A stretch of DNA of 64,000 nt from Hymenobacter sedentarius (GTDB lineage: Bacteria > Bacteroidota > Bacteroidia > Cytophagales > Hymenobacteraceae), in assembly GCF_001507645.1 (NCBI RefSeq), contig NZ_CP013909.1, positions 1,364,001 to 1,428,000 on the forward strand, in the 5' to 3' direction. Positions within the stretch are counted from its first letter, which is position 1; each line of letters begins with the position of its first letter. Of this stretch, positions 1 to 8,783 are shown one piece after another. The notes under the pieces are model-generated. The model saw only the letters and a program-made list of their open reading frames with translations. It was not told the DNA's origin and did not search any database. A program made the position numbers and the translations under genes.

Positions 1-23
1 TTATTCAGAATCAATACTCATCC

Positions 24-1388
24 GTGCCTCCATCCACTACAACTCAACCCAAGATGCCCGCGCCCGAGAGCGGCTGGCGGCACGCCCGCCGCGGCAATTC
101 CCTGAGTGAGGTGTACGCCAGCATCCGGGTGCCGAAGACCGATGCCTCGTTCTGGCGCAAGCTGATGGCCTTCTGGGGCCCCGGCCTGATGGTGGCCGTG
201 GGCTACATGGACCCCGGCAACTGGGCCACCGACCTGGCCGGCGGCTCGCGCTACGGCTACACGCTGCTGTCGGTGGTGCTGATTTCCAACTTGTTTGCCA
301 TGCTGCTGCAGCACCTGGCCGCCAAGCTGGGCATCGTGACCGGGCGCGACCTAGCCCAGGCCTGTCGCGACCATTACTCGCGGCCCGTGAGCCTGATGCT
401 GTGGGTGTTGTGCGAGGTGGCCATTGCCGCCTGCGACCTGGCCGAAGTCATTGGCTCGGCCATTGCCCTCAACCTGCTGTTTGGGCTGCCTCTGGCCTGG
501 GGCGTGGTGCTCACCACCCTCGACGTGCTGGTGGTGCTGTACTTCCAGAACAAGGGCTTCCGCATCATTGAAAGCCTAGTGGCGGGCCTCACGGTGCTGA
601 TTTTTGGCTGCTTCGCCTACGAAATCATAGTGTCGCGGCCCGATTGGGTGGCCCTGGCGCACGGCCTGGTGCCGCAGCCGCAGGTGGTTACCAACCCCGG
701 CATGCTCTACGTGGCCATCGGCATCCTGGGCGCTACGGTGATGCCGCACAACCTGTACCTGCACTCCAGCATCGTGCAAACCCGGCAGATTGAGCAGACC
801 GAGCCCGGCAAGCGCATGGCCATCAAGTTCGCCACCATCGACTCGACGGTGGCGTTGTTTCTGGCGTTTTTCGTGAACGCGGCCATCCTTGTGACCGCGG
901 CGGCGGCCTTCCACGGCAAAGGGCACGACAACGTGGCCGACATCGCCGACGCGCACCAGCTGCTCACGCCGGTGCTCGGGGCGGGGGCAGCCAGCGCGCT
1001 GTTTGCCATTGCCCTGCTCGCCTCGGGCCAGAACTCCACCCTGACCGGCACGCTGGCCGGGCAGATTGTGATGGAAGGCTTCCTGGACTGGAAGCTGCCG
1101 CCCTGGCTGCGGCGGCTTATCACGCGGCTGGTGGCCGTGGTACCGGCCCTAATCGTGACGCTGATTTACGGGGAAAAGGGCACCGGCAAGCTGCTGGTGC
1201 TCAGCCAGGTGATTTTGTCCATGCAGCTCAGCTTCGCGGTGGTGCCGCTGGTGCTTTTCACCAGCAGCCGGGCCAAGATGGGCGTGTTTGTGAACCACCC
1301 CGTGGTGCGGGTGCTGGCCTGGACGGTGTCGGCGGTCATCATCTCGCTGAACGTGTTTTTGCTCTGGCAAATGGCCACGGGCCGGTAA
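24..1388 (+). CDS. mntH: Nramp-family divalent metal transporter
   Basis: Inner-membrane proton-coupled importer of Mn2+/Fe2+. The 454-residue product is hydrophobic with about 11 membrane segments. It carries the two Nramp signatures that bind the metal: DPGN in the first segment (residues 63-66) and MPHN in the sixth (about residue 240), within the context GATVMPHNLYLHSS. The length fits bacterial MntH. The start is uncertain: GTG at 24 gives a longer N-terminus, and ATG at 54 is an alternative; only 23 bases upstream are visible. The next gene on the same strand, 69 bases away, is a TonB-dependent receptor, so the two may supply metal across both membranes. No MntR-type operator was recognised. 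Confidence 0.93.
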   Translation: MPPSTTTQPKMPAPESGWRHARRGNSLSEVYASIRVPKTDASFWRKLMAFWGPGLMVAVGYMDPGNWATDLAGGSRYGYTLLSVVLISNLFAMLLQHLAAKLGIVTGRDLAQACRDHYSRPVSLMLWVLCEVAIAACDLAEVIGSAIALNLLFGLPLAWGVVLTTLDVLVVLYFQNKGFRIIESLVAGLTVLIFGCFAYEIIVSRPDWVALAHGLVPQPQVVTNPGMLYVAIGILGATVMPHNLYLHSSIVQTRQIEQTEPGKRMAIKFATIDSTVALFLAFFVNAAILVTAAAAFHGKGHDNVADIADAHQLLTPVLGAGAASALFAIALLASGQNSTLTGTLAGQIVMEGFLDWKLPPWLRRLITRLVAVVPALIVTLIYGEKGTGKLLVLSQVILSMQLSFAVVPLVLFTSSRAKMGVFVNHPVVRVLAWTVSAVIISLNVFLLWQMATGR

Positions 1389-1457
1389 GCCGGCGGCTGC
1401 TCTATACTATGGTGTATTAATTATTCATCTGAATTATAGCTGTTTGAATCATGGGTT

Positions 1458-3917
1458 ATGAAACGCATCCTACTGCTTTTTTTGATGTTTCCGCAGTTGC
1501 TGCTGGCCCAAACGGGTACGCTCAGCGGCACCGTGCGCGACGAGCAGCGCCGGCCCGTACCGTTTGCTAGCGTAGCGCTGCCTGCCAGCGGCCAGGGCGT
1601 CACGGCCGATACGGAAGGAAATTTCCTGCTGCCCAATGTGCCCGCCGGCCAAGTGCGGCTGGTGGCCAGCGCGGTGGGCTACGCCAGCCGCACGCACAAC
1701 GCCACCCTTGCCGTGGGCCAAACCCTGGAGGTGCCGCTCACGCTGGCAGCCGCCGCGGCCGCGCTCACCGAAGTGGTGGTGACGGGCGTGTCGCGCGCCA
1801 CCGAAATCCGGCGCAGCCCCGTGCCCATCGCCACGCTCAGCCGCCGCGAAATCAGCCTGAACGCCAACACCAACGTCATCGACGCGGCCGTGCGCGGCAT
1901 TCCCGGTCTGAGCGCCGTCACCACCGGCCCCAACGTGTCGAAGCCCTTCATCCGGGGCCTGGGCTACAACCGTGTGCTGACCCTCTACAACGGCCTGCGT
2001 CAGGAAGGCCAGCAGTGGGGCGACGAGCACGGAGTGGAAGTCGATGGCTACGACATCGAGCGGGTGGAGGTAGTGAAAGGGCCCGCCAGCCTGCTCTACG
2101 GCTCCGATGCCGTGGCCGGCGTGGTAAACCTGCTGCCTGCCCTGCCCAGCGGCCCCCAGGGCCAGCTGCGCGGCGAAGCCCTCACCGAATACCAATCGAA
2201 CAACGGACTGGTGGGGCAGTCGCTGGGTCTGAATTATCAGAAAAACGGCTTCCAGACCAGCTTCCGGGCCAGCCACCGCCTCGCCCGCGACTACCACAAC
2301 CGCGTGGATGGCCGGGTGTACAACACCGGCTTCCGGGAGCTGACCCTCACGGGCATGGCCGGCGTGAGCAAGGACTGGGGCAGCTCGCACTGGTACCTCA
2401 CGCTCTACGACAACCTGCAGGAAATCCCCGATGGCAGCCGCGACTCGCTCAGCCGCCACTTCACCCGGCAGGTGGTCGAAAACAAGCTGGATGACGTCAA
2501 GCACCGGCCCTTGGTGACTGATGATGAGCTGCGCTCCTATGCCATCGGGGCCCTGCACCAGCGCATCCGCCACTACCGGGTGTTCACCAAAACGCAGGTG
2601 CACCTGGGCGGCGGCGAGCTGCACCTGCTGCTGGGCGCCCAGCAAAACAGCCGCGAGGAGTTCAACCACCCCACGGCCCCGGCTCAGCCCGGCCTGGCCC
2701 TGCGCCTCACCACCTACACCTACGACGTGCGCTACCACCTGCCGGACTGGCGTGGCCTGCAGATAAGCCTGGGCAACAATGGCATGGGCCAGCTCAACCG
2801 CCACCAGAACGCCACCGATTTCCCCATCCCCGACTACAACCTGCTGGACGCGGGCGGGTTTCTGCTCCTGAAAAAGCCCCTGGGCCAGCTGGAGCTGAGC
2901 GGCGGCCTGCGCTACGACACCCGGCTCGTGAGCTGGAACGACTTCTTCGTGGCGCCCAACCCCGCCACGGGGTTTGATGCCAAAGCAGGCCCCGGCACGA
3001 GCGGCGTGGCCCCGCAGTTTCCGGCGTTTCGGCAGCGCTACCAGGGGGTGTCGGCCAGCCTGGGCGCGAGCTTCGTGGCCACCGAGCAGCTCACCCTGCG
3101 CGCCAACCTGGCCCGCGGCTACCGCGCGCCCAATATCCCCGAAATCGGCTCCAACGGCCTCGACCCCGGCGCGCACATCGTGTACCTGGGCAACCGCGGC
3201 TTCCAGCCCGAGTTCAGCTGGCAGCAGGACGTGGGCGTGCTCTGGCACCAGCCCACCCTCGACGCCAGCGTGGAAGTGTTTCACAACTACGTGCAGAACT
3301 TCATTTACCAGGCCCGGCTGCTCGATGCGGCGGGGCAGCCGGTGGTCATCGTGCCCGGCAACACCACCTACCAGTTCCAGCAGTCGGCCGCCCGCCTCTA
3401 CGGCCTCGAAGCCAGCCTGAACCTGCGCCCCGCCGCCCTGCCCTGGCTGGCCTGGAACACCAGCGTGGCCGTGGTAAACGGCCAGAACGCCGACGTCGGC
3501 GTGCTCGAGCGCCAGGGCGCGGCCGCCCGCTACCTGCCCCTTATTCCGCCGCTGCGCGGCCGCTCCGAAGCGCGCGCCACCCTGCCCGCCACCTTGGGCC
3601 GCCTCACGGGCACCTACTTCCGGGCCACCGTGGACGGCAGCGCCCGCCAAACCCGCTTCTACGCCCTCGACAACACCGAAACCGCCACGCCCGGCTACGC
3701 GCTGCTGGGCCTGGGCGCCGGCACCACCTGGACCAGCCGCGTCGGCCGGCCGGTAGCCCAACTTTTTGTGCAGGTCGATAACGTGTTCGATGCCGCCTAC
3801 CAGGCCCACCTCAACCGCCTGAAATACTTTGAGTACTACGCCGCCGCGCCCAACGGCCGCGCGGGCATCTACAACCCCGGCCGCAACGTGGGCGTGAAAG
3901 TGGTAGTGCCGTTTTAG
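1458..3917 (+). CDS. TonB-dependent receptor with carboxypeptidase-like N-terminal domain
   Basis: Outer-membrane active importer energised by TonB. An N-terminal signal peptide ends near LLLAQ (residue 18). Residues about 20-100 form a CarboxypepD_reg-like beta-sandwich (GTLSGTVRDEQRRPVPFASV), typical of Bacteroidota receptors. A plug domain follows (about 115-230, with RVEVVKGPASLLYGSDAV) and then the 22-strand barrel to the C-terminal phenylalanine. The plug contains the stretch RQEGQQWGDEHG, rich in acidic and His residues, which could suit a metal or metal-chelate ligand; this is inference. It lies between an Nramp transporter and another outer-membrane protein on the same strand, which supports a metal-uptake role. 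ATG start and usual family length (819 residues). Confidence 0.92.
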   Translation: MKRILLLFLMFPQLLLAQTGTLSGTVRDEQRRPVPFASVALPASGQGVTADTEGNFLLPNVPAGQVRLVASAVGYASRTHNATLAVGQTLEVPLTLAAAAAALTEVVVTGVSRATEIRRSPVPIATLSRREISLNANTNVIDAAVRGIPGLSAVTTGPNVSKPFIRGLGYNRVLTLYNGLRQEGQQWGDEHGVEVDGYDIERVEVVKGPASLLYGSDAVAGVVNLLPALPSGPQGQLRGEALTEYQSNNGLVGQSLGLNYQKNGFQTSFRASHRLARDYHNRVDGRVYNTGFRELTLTGMAGVSKDWGSSHWYLTLYDNLQEIPDGSRDSLSRHFTRQVVENKLDDVKHRPLVTDDELRSYAIGALHQRIRHYRVFTKTQVHLGGGELHLLLGAQQNSREEFNHPTAPAQPGLALRLTTYTYDVRYHLPDWRGLQISLGNNGMGQLNRHQNATDFPIPDYNLLDAGGFLLLKKPLGQLELSGGLRYDTRLVSWNDFFVAPNPATGFDAKAGPGTSGVAPQFPAFRQRYQGVSASLGASFVATEQLTLRANLARGYRAPNIPEIGSNGLDPGAHIVYLGNRGFQPEFSWQQDVGVLWHQPTLDASVEVFHNYVQNFIYQARLLDAAGQPVVIVPGNTTYQFQQSAARLYGLEASLNLRPAALPWLAWNTSVAVVNGQNADVGVLERQGAAARYLPLIPPLRGRSEARATLPATLGRLTGTYFRATVDGSARQTRFYALDNTETATPGYALLGLGAGTTWTSRVGRPVAQLFVQVDNVFDAAYQAHLNRLKYFEYYAAAPNGRAGIYNPGRNVGVKVVVPF

Positions 3918-3961
3918 GTCTGAAGTTGAGCTAAAAGTGCCGCCCGCGCGTACAAGCGGCC

Positions 3962-4819
3962 ATGAAACACCTTTTCGCTTGCCTGTTGTGCGCGCTGCCC
4001 GCGCTCAGCTGGGCCCAGGAAACGCCCAAGCCCTCGCCCTACGATTCGGCCCACTTCAGCTGGCGCCAGCCGGTGCCCCGCACCCGCCTGCGCGAGCTGC
4101 AGCCCGACCGCCCCGGCGTGACCGAAAGCCCCTTCACCGTCGATGCCGGGCACGCCCAGGTCGAAGTCGATGGCTTGCGGCTGATAAACAGCGGCTCGGG
4201 CCAGGATACCCGCACCCGCGACCTGCACGTGGCCTATAGCAACGTGAAGTTCGGCCTGAGCCGCCGCACCGACATTCAGGCCGAAGTGCCGCTCTACGCC
4301 ATTGCCAAACAGCAGGCTGCCAGCGCCGACGCGTGGCAGGACCGCAACTCGGGGTTTGGCGACATGGCCATCCGGCTCAAGCACAACTGGCTGGGCAACG
4401 ACCAGAAAGTGCCGGTGGCGCTGGCCACGGTGGCCTTTGTGCGCCTGCCCACCGGTGGAGCTGTCGGCAACGGCGCCGCCGAATACGGCCTGATAGTGCC
4501 GATGAACGTGGGGCTGAGCAAAAAATGGACCCTGGAAGCCCAGATTGAATCGGACCTGAACTACGACCGCGAAGAGGCGCAGCACTTCCTGCGCCTGGCG
4601 CCTTCGCTGGCCTTCGACTACGAATTCACCAAAAAGCTGAGCCTGCTGGCCGAGGGCGTGACTCAGTGGAACTCGCTGCAGCACCAGTGGCAAAGCTCCG
4701 TGAACCTGGCGCCCATCTTCAACATCACCGAGAACTTCCAGGTCGACGCCGGCACCCACCTAGCCCTGGACCGGCAGATTGACCACGAGTATTTCGTGGG
4801 CTTCACCCTGCGCCGGTAG
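3962..4819 (+). CDS. Outer-membrane beta-barrel protein, MetA/phenol-degradation-like transporter family
   Basis: A 285-residue exported protein with a signal peptide (MKHLFACLLCALPALSWAQ). The motif DRPGVTESPFTVDAGHAQVE, followed by alternating amphipathic strands and a C-terminal FTLRR, matches the outer-membrane family usually annotated as transporter/MetA-pathway of phenol degradation (PF13557-like). The true substrate is not known for most members. It starts 44 bases after the TonB receptor, so it is probably the last gene of the metal-related group. The assignment rests on the N-terminal motif and strand pattern. Confidence 0.75.
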   Translation: MKHLFACLLCALPALSWAQETPKPSPYDSAHFSWRQPVPRTRLRELQPDRPGVTESPFTVDAGHAQVEVDGLRLINSGSGQDTRTRDLHVAYSNVKFGLSRRTDIQAEVPLYAIAKQQAASADAWQDRNSGFGDMAIRLKHNWLGNDQKVPVALATVAFVRLPTGGAVGNGAAEYGLIVPMNVGLSKKWTLEAQIESDLNYDREEAQHFLRLAPSLAFDYEFTKKLSLLAEGVTQWNSLQHQWQSSVNLAPIFNITENFQVDAGTHLALDRQIDHEYFVGFTLRR

Positions 4820-4830
4820 AAGGATAGTTA

Positions 4831-5025
4831 TCAGTGAGCAGTTATCAGTGAACAGTGGGCAGTCCGAAGAAGGAACGTCATGCCGAGCGCAGCCGAGGCA
4901 TCTCGCGTGTGGTAGTAACTCAATCGATTGGATTACTGCTGCACGCGAGATGCCTCGGCTGCGCTCGACATGACGTTCTTATTGTATTGCTCACTGATAA
5001 CTGCTCACTATTAACTGCCAACTGT
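4831..5025. repeat. Nested palindromic repeat element
   Basis: Inner arms at 4873-4909 and 4942-4978 are complementary over 37 bases with one mismatch (GAACGTCATGCCGAGC... against ...GCTCGACATGACGTTC). They enclose a 32-base loop. Outer stretches around 4831-4863 and 4990-5024 are also complementary (CAGTGAGCAGTTATCAGTGA type). The inner arms share the core GAACGTCATG-GAG-GC--GC-GAGGCATCTC with elements at 10887 and 14180, so this belongs to a repeat family of the genome. It lies directly upstream of the cobalamin riboswitch promoter. Confidence 0.85.
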
Positions 5026-5040
5026 CTTCACGTATCTTTG
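5011..5040 (+). promoter_or_regulatory. Probable Bacteroidota promoter for the B12 uptake operon
   Basis: The -7 element TATCTTTG (5033-5040) fits TAnnTTTG. A weak -33 element (TTA at 5011-5013) sits at the expected 19-base spacing. Transcription would begin about 5046, right at the 5' edge of the cobalamin riboswitch. Confidence 0.6.
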
Positions 5041-5046
5041 CCCCGC

Positions 5047-5262
5047 CAAGGTGCCAACCCCCAATCGCGGGGCGCGGCTGAAAAGGGAATCCGGTTCAAG
5101 GCCGGAGCTGTCCCCGCAACTGTACGCTTCACATCGGGGTGGGCCCCGCACGCCACTGTTCACGGTTGGTTTTCGCTTTGAAAACCAACTCAATTGGATG
5201 GGAAGGCGGCCCACTCGGCGAAGCAAGCCAGGAGACCTGCCCGGGCATTCACAGGTTCAGCA
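5047..5262 (+). ncRNA. Cobalamin riboswitch
   Basis: An RNA aptamer that binds adenosyl- or other cobalamins and switches off B12 uptake genes. Conserved blocks are visible in order: GGTGCC near 5051, the core GGGAATCCGGT (5087-5097) with CCGGAGCTGTCCCCGCAACT (5102-5121), and the 3' box AGCCAGGAGACCTGCC (5226-5241). A variable arm is a strong hairpin at about 5164-5188 (GTTGGTTTTCGC / AAAACCAAC). The switch lies about 160 bases before the BtuB-like start codon. Confidence 0.95.
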
Positions 5263-5419
5263 TTCGCGGAGGACGAATGGAGAAAGAGAACAGCAGCGGC
5301 TCCCGGGCCGCTGGTTTATCAACTGTTTTTCGGCCTCGGCCCGGCCGCCATTTTCTTCAAATTGAAGCAAGCGGCGACGGGTTTTGAATCGAATTTTCTT
5401 CATCGAAAATTTGATTCGG

Positions 5420-7423
5420 ATGCGTTGTTTTTTATTTGGTTGGGCTAGCCTCCGCAGCGGCCTGCTGGTCTTACTGGGGCTGGGAGCCGCCCGTGCCCAG
5501 CAGCTGCCCGCTGGCGCCGCTGCTCCCCTCGATTCAGCCCAACTCAGCCGCCGACAGCACCGACTCGGCGAAGTGCGGGTGCGGGCCGTGGGCCCTGAGC
5601 GGTTTGCCGTCGGCAGCCAAAAAATTGAGCTGGATTCGGCGGTGCTGGCCCAGTACCGCGGTGCCACCCTGGCCGACGTGCTGCAGGCTCGCACCCCACT
5701 GGCCATGAAGAGCTACGGCCCCGGCCAGCTGGCCACTATTGCCCTGCGTGGCACCTCAGCCCAGCACACCGCCGTGCTCTGGAACGGGCTCAACATCATG
5801 CTGCCCACCCTGGGCCAAAACGACTTCTCTTTGCTGCCGGTGGGTGCCACCACGCGGGTGGCGGTGCAGCCCGGCCCGGCCGCGGCGCTCTACGGCAGTG
5901 GGGCCGTGGGCGGCGCCGTCCTCCTCAATACCGACCCCGATTGGCGCCCGGGCTTCCGGGGCAGCGCGCAGGCCGATGCCGGCAGTTTTGGGCTGGCCGG
6001 CGGCAGCCTCGAAGCCCACACTGCCACCGCGGCCGTGGCCGTGCGCGTGGCCGCCAGCTACCGCCAGGCCCAGAACAACTACTCCTACGTGCTGCGCGAA
6101 GCCCGCGGCCCCGTGCGCTATACCCTGCAAAACGCCGCCCTGCGCCACCAGTGGAGTTTCAGCCCCAACGTGGCCTGGCGCGTGGGCTTGGCGGGGGAGC
6201 TCACCGCCGCCGCCTGGCTCACCGATGCCGACCGCGAAATCCAGTCGGGCGTGAACGTGGCGGGCAGCCAGGCCCGCGAGCGCGACCAAAGCCGCCGCCT
6301 GGTGCTCGGCTACCGGCACGTGGCCGCGCGGCAGCAGTGGGCCGTGCGCGGCGCCTGGTTTGAAGACGTGCTCAACTACCGCGACGGCGGCGCCCCGAGC
6401 AACTCCCGCGTGCGCACCACCCAGGTCCAGGCCGAGCACACCGCCGCCCTGGGCGCCCGCGGCAGCCTGCGGCTGGGCGCCGAAGCCCAGCACTTCGCCG
6501 CGCTGGTGGGCGGCTACGGCACCGAGCCAGTGGCCGAAAACCGCGCGGCCGCCTTCGCCTTGCTGCGCTACGACCCCCGCCCAGCGCTGCGCCTTTCGGC
6601 CAACCTGCGCCAGGCAGCGCTGCCCGCTGGCCTGGCCCCGCTCACCCCCACCGTGGGCGTGGAGTGGGACCTGCTAATGGCTCCCATAGATACCCTCACT
6701 CAGTCGCTCAGCCACTCAGTCACTCTTAAGGCCAGCGCGGCCCGCAGCTACCGTGCGCCCACCCTCAATGAGCGGTACTGGCTGCCCGGCGGCAACCCCT
6801 TGCTGCGCCCCGAATCGGGCTTGGGCTACGAGGCCGGACTGCGCCACCGCGTGGCGCTGCACCCCGGCGCCGCGCTGGAAACGGAGTTGACCGCCTTCCG
6901 GCAAGACGTGGACGACTGGGTGCAGTGGCTGCCCTGCGCCAACACCGGCATCTGGAGCCCGCGCAACCTGCGCCAAGTGCGCAGCCAGGGCCTGGAAGCC
7001 AGCACCGCGCTGCACCTGCGCCGACGTCGCTACGCGGGCGGCGTGCAGCTGGCCTATCATTTCACCGATACCCGCAAAATCCAGGGCTCGGCCGCCGATT
7101 CCGACCCGGTGGGCGTCCAGCTGGCGTTTGTGCCGCGGCATCAGGCCAGCGTCAGTACCGACCACCGCTGGCGGGGCTGGCTGCTGAGCGGCACCTTGGT
7201 CTTCACCAGCTTCCGCTACATCAACGCCTCGGGCACCGATTATTTGCCGGCTACGGGCCTGCTGGGCGCCACGCTGGGGCGCACATTGCGTGGGCCGGCC
7301 GGCACCAGCCTACTCGTGCTGCTGCATGGCACCAACCTGCTCAACCTTGCCTACGACAGCTACCCGGGCCGGCCGGCCCCGCCCCGCGCCCTGAGCGCCA
7401 GCCTGCGGTTGGGCTGGCGTTGA
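5420..7423 (+). CDS. btuB: BtuB-like TonB-dependent receptor under cobalamin riboswitch
   Basis: Outer-membrane importer, probably for cobalamin or a related corrinoid. The product (about 667 residues) begins with a signal peptide (MRCFLFGWASLRSG..., cleavage near ARAQQ). It lacks the carboxypeptidase-like domain of the receptor at 1458. The plug (TLADVLQARTPLAMKSYGPG, then VAVQPGPAAALYGSGAVGGA) is followed by a barrel ending LRLGWR. ATG at 5420 is preferred over an upstream in-frame TTG at 5384 because it places the signal peptide at the N-terminus. Position behind a cobalamin riboswitch and before a BtuG-like lipoprotein gives the substrate; the sequence alone would not. Confidence 0.88.
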   Translation: MRCFLFGWASLRSGLLVLLGLGAARAQQLPAGAAAPLDSAQLSRRQHRLGEVRVRAVGPERFAVGSQKIELDSAVLAQYRGATLADVLQARTPLAMKSYGPGQLATIALRGTSAQHTAVLWNGLNIMLPTLGQNDFSLLPVGATTRVAVQPGPAAALYGSGAVGGAVLLNTDPDWRPGFRGSAQADAGSFGLAGGSLEAHTATAAVAVRVAASYRQAQNNYSYVLREARGPVRYTLQNAALRHQWSFSPNVAWRVGLAGELTAAAWLTDADREIQSGVNVAGSQARERDQSRRLVLGYRHVAARQQWAVRGAWFEDVLNYRDGGAPSNSRVRTTQVQAEHTAALGARGSLRLGAEAQHFAALVGGYGTEPVAENRAAAFALLRYDPRPALRLSANLRQAALPAGLAPLTPTVGVEWDLLMAPIDTLTQSLSHSVTLKASAARSYRAPTLNERYWLPGGNPLLRPESGLGYEAGLRHRVALHPGAALETELTAFRQDVDDWVQWLPCANTGIWSPRNLRQVRSQGLEASTALHLRRRRYAGGVQLAYHFTDTRKIQGSAADSDPVGVQLAFVPRHQASVSTDHRWRGWLLSGTLVFTSFRYINASGTDYLPATGLLGATLGRTLRGPAGTSLLVLLHGTNLLNLAYDSYPGRPAPPRALSASLRLGWR

Positions 7424-7503
7424 TGCGCTCGAAAAGTCTCCTACTTACTTCCTCTACCTAATTTTTTTACCCCATCTGCCGGCCGGGCCGGCAACGTCAT
7501 TTT

Positions 7504-8571
7504 ATGAAAAAACAGTTTGTCCCCTTCCTTGCGGCGCTGGCCGTGCTGGCCGCTTGCGACCCCCAGCGTGCCACTGATACACCCGCCCCGGCCGCCACTA
7601 CCGGCGTGTTCATCCTCAGCGAAGGCCAGTTTGGGGCCGGCGATGGGGCCGTTAGCGTATTCGATAAAGCTACCAAAGCCGTCACCCTCGATGCTTTTGG
7701 CAGTGCCAACAACGGCGCCAAGCTGGGCGACGTGGTGCAGAACATGGGCGTGCAGGGCAGCCGCGGCTACATCGTAGTCAATGCCTCCAAGAAAATTGAA
7801 GTGGTAAACCTGCCCGATTTCAAAACTGCCGGCACCATTGCCGGGCTCGACCAGCCGCGCTACTTCACTTCCACCTCCGCCACCCGCGGCTATGTCACGG
7901 AGTGGCGCGGGCCCTACACCGGCTATCTGCCCGGCGTGCTCAGCATTCTCGACCTGGGCACCAACACCGTGGCCAGCCGCGTGACGGTGGGCCGCAACCC
8001 CGAGCAGCCACTGGCGCTGGGAGGCCGTATTTACGTGCCCAACAGCCTGGACAACACCATTTCGGTAATAGACGAGGCCAGCGGCACCCTTTCCTCCACC
8101 ATCACCGTGGCCGATGGGCCCTCGAACATGGTGGCCGATAAGGACGGCAACATCTGGGTGCTCTGCTCGGGCTTCGTAACGTACCTGAGTGCGCCACCCT
8201 ACACGGCCCGCGTTTCCAACGGTGCCCTCGTCCGCTTCAGCCCCGGCAGCCCGGCCACGCAGTTCAAACTCACGTTTCCGGCCACGTCCGGCCCCAGCAA
8301 GCTGCGCATCAACCTCGCCAAAGACCAGCTTTACTACAGCTTTGGCGGCGCCGAATATCAAATGAGCACCGCCGCTACGGCCTTGCCCACGGCCCCTTTT
8401 ATCCGCCGCAGCTTCTCGGGCTTTGCCATCGACCCGCGCGACAACACCGTTTTCGGCGGCATTTCGCCCAGCTATAACAGCAACGGCCGCTTCATTCGCT
8501 ACCAGGCCTCCGGCGCCGCTATTGATTCCTTCGATGTGAAGGTTGGGCCAAACGGGTTTTTGTTCTACTAG
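7504..8571 (+). CDS. BtuG-like surface lipoprotein, DUF5074-type beta-propeller
   Basis: A 355-residue lipoprotein: MKKQFVPFLAALAVLAAC gives a lipobox LAAC with Cys18. The rest is repeated propeller-type strands such as GVFILSEGQFGAGDG, YVPNSLDNTISVIDEASG and FAIDPRDNTVFGGI, which resemble YVTN/DUF5074 seven-blade propellers. In Bacteroides, BtuG is a surface-exposed propeller lipoprotein that binds B12 tightly and partners BtuB. The gene follows a riboswitch-controlled btuB by 80 bases on the same strand, so the same role is inferred. Sequence similarity to BtuG itself was not measured. Confidence 0.82.
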   Translation: MKKQFVPFLAALAVLAACDPQRATDTPAPAATTGVFILSEGQFGAGDGAVSVFDKATKAVTLDAFGSANNGAKLGDVVQNMGVQGSRGYIVVNASKKIEVVNLPDFKTAGTIAGLDQPRYFTSTSATRGYVTEWRGPYTGYLPGVLSILDLGTNTVASRVTVGRNPEQPLALGGRIYVPNSLDNTISVIDEASGTLSSTITVADGPSNMVADKDGNIWVLCSGFVTYLSAPPYTARVSNGALVRFSPGSPATQFKLTFPATSGPSKLRINLAKDQLYYSFGGAEYQMSTAATALPTAPFIRRSFSGFAIDPRDNTVFGGISPSYNSNGRFIRYQASGAAIDSFDVKVGPNGFLFY

Positions 8572-8577
8572 GACCTG

Positions 8578-8776
8578 AGCGTTGGGAACCTCACCCCCAG
8601 CCCCTCTCCAAAAGAGAGGGGAGCCGAACGGTAATTTATAGAATCAAAAAGCCCCGGCTCAATGTTGAGCCGGGGCTTTCTGTTTTTAGAAATTGAGCTA
8701 AAGCTTGAGCCGTGGCTCCCCTCTATTTTGGAGAGGGGCCGGGGCCGTGCCCGGCAGGGGTGAGGTTCCCAACGCT
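8578..8776. repeat. Inverted repeat pair enclosing a terminator
   Basis: Arms at 8578-8624 and 8714-8776 carry the same repeat in opposite orientation: GCGTTGGGAACCTCACCCC, then CCCCTCTCC, then AGAGAGGGGAG or a variant. The right arm contains an extra GGGGCCGTGCCCGGC stretch. The terminator at 8646-8687 sits in the middle. The block fills the gap between two convergent genes and matches the architecture at 41110-41428. Confidence 0.85.
8646..8687. terminator. Bidirectional rho-independent terminator
   Basis: A 13-bp stem AGCCCCGGCTCAA / TTGAGCCGGGGCT (8650-8678) is flanked by an A-run on the left and T-rich sequence on the right. It can end both the BtuG-like gene (plus) and the small lipoprotein gene (minus). 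Confidence 0.85.
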
Positions 8777-8783
8777 TACTTAT

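Noticed and set aside
1470..3809. A 779-residue minus-strand open frame opposite the TonB receptor
   Set aside because: High GC makes long antisense frames common here. The product lacks domains and the plus-strand gene is well supported.
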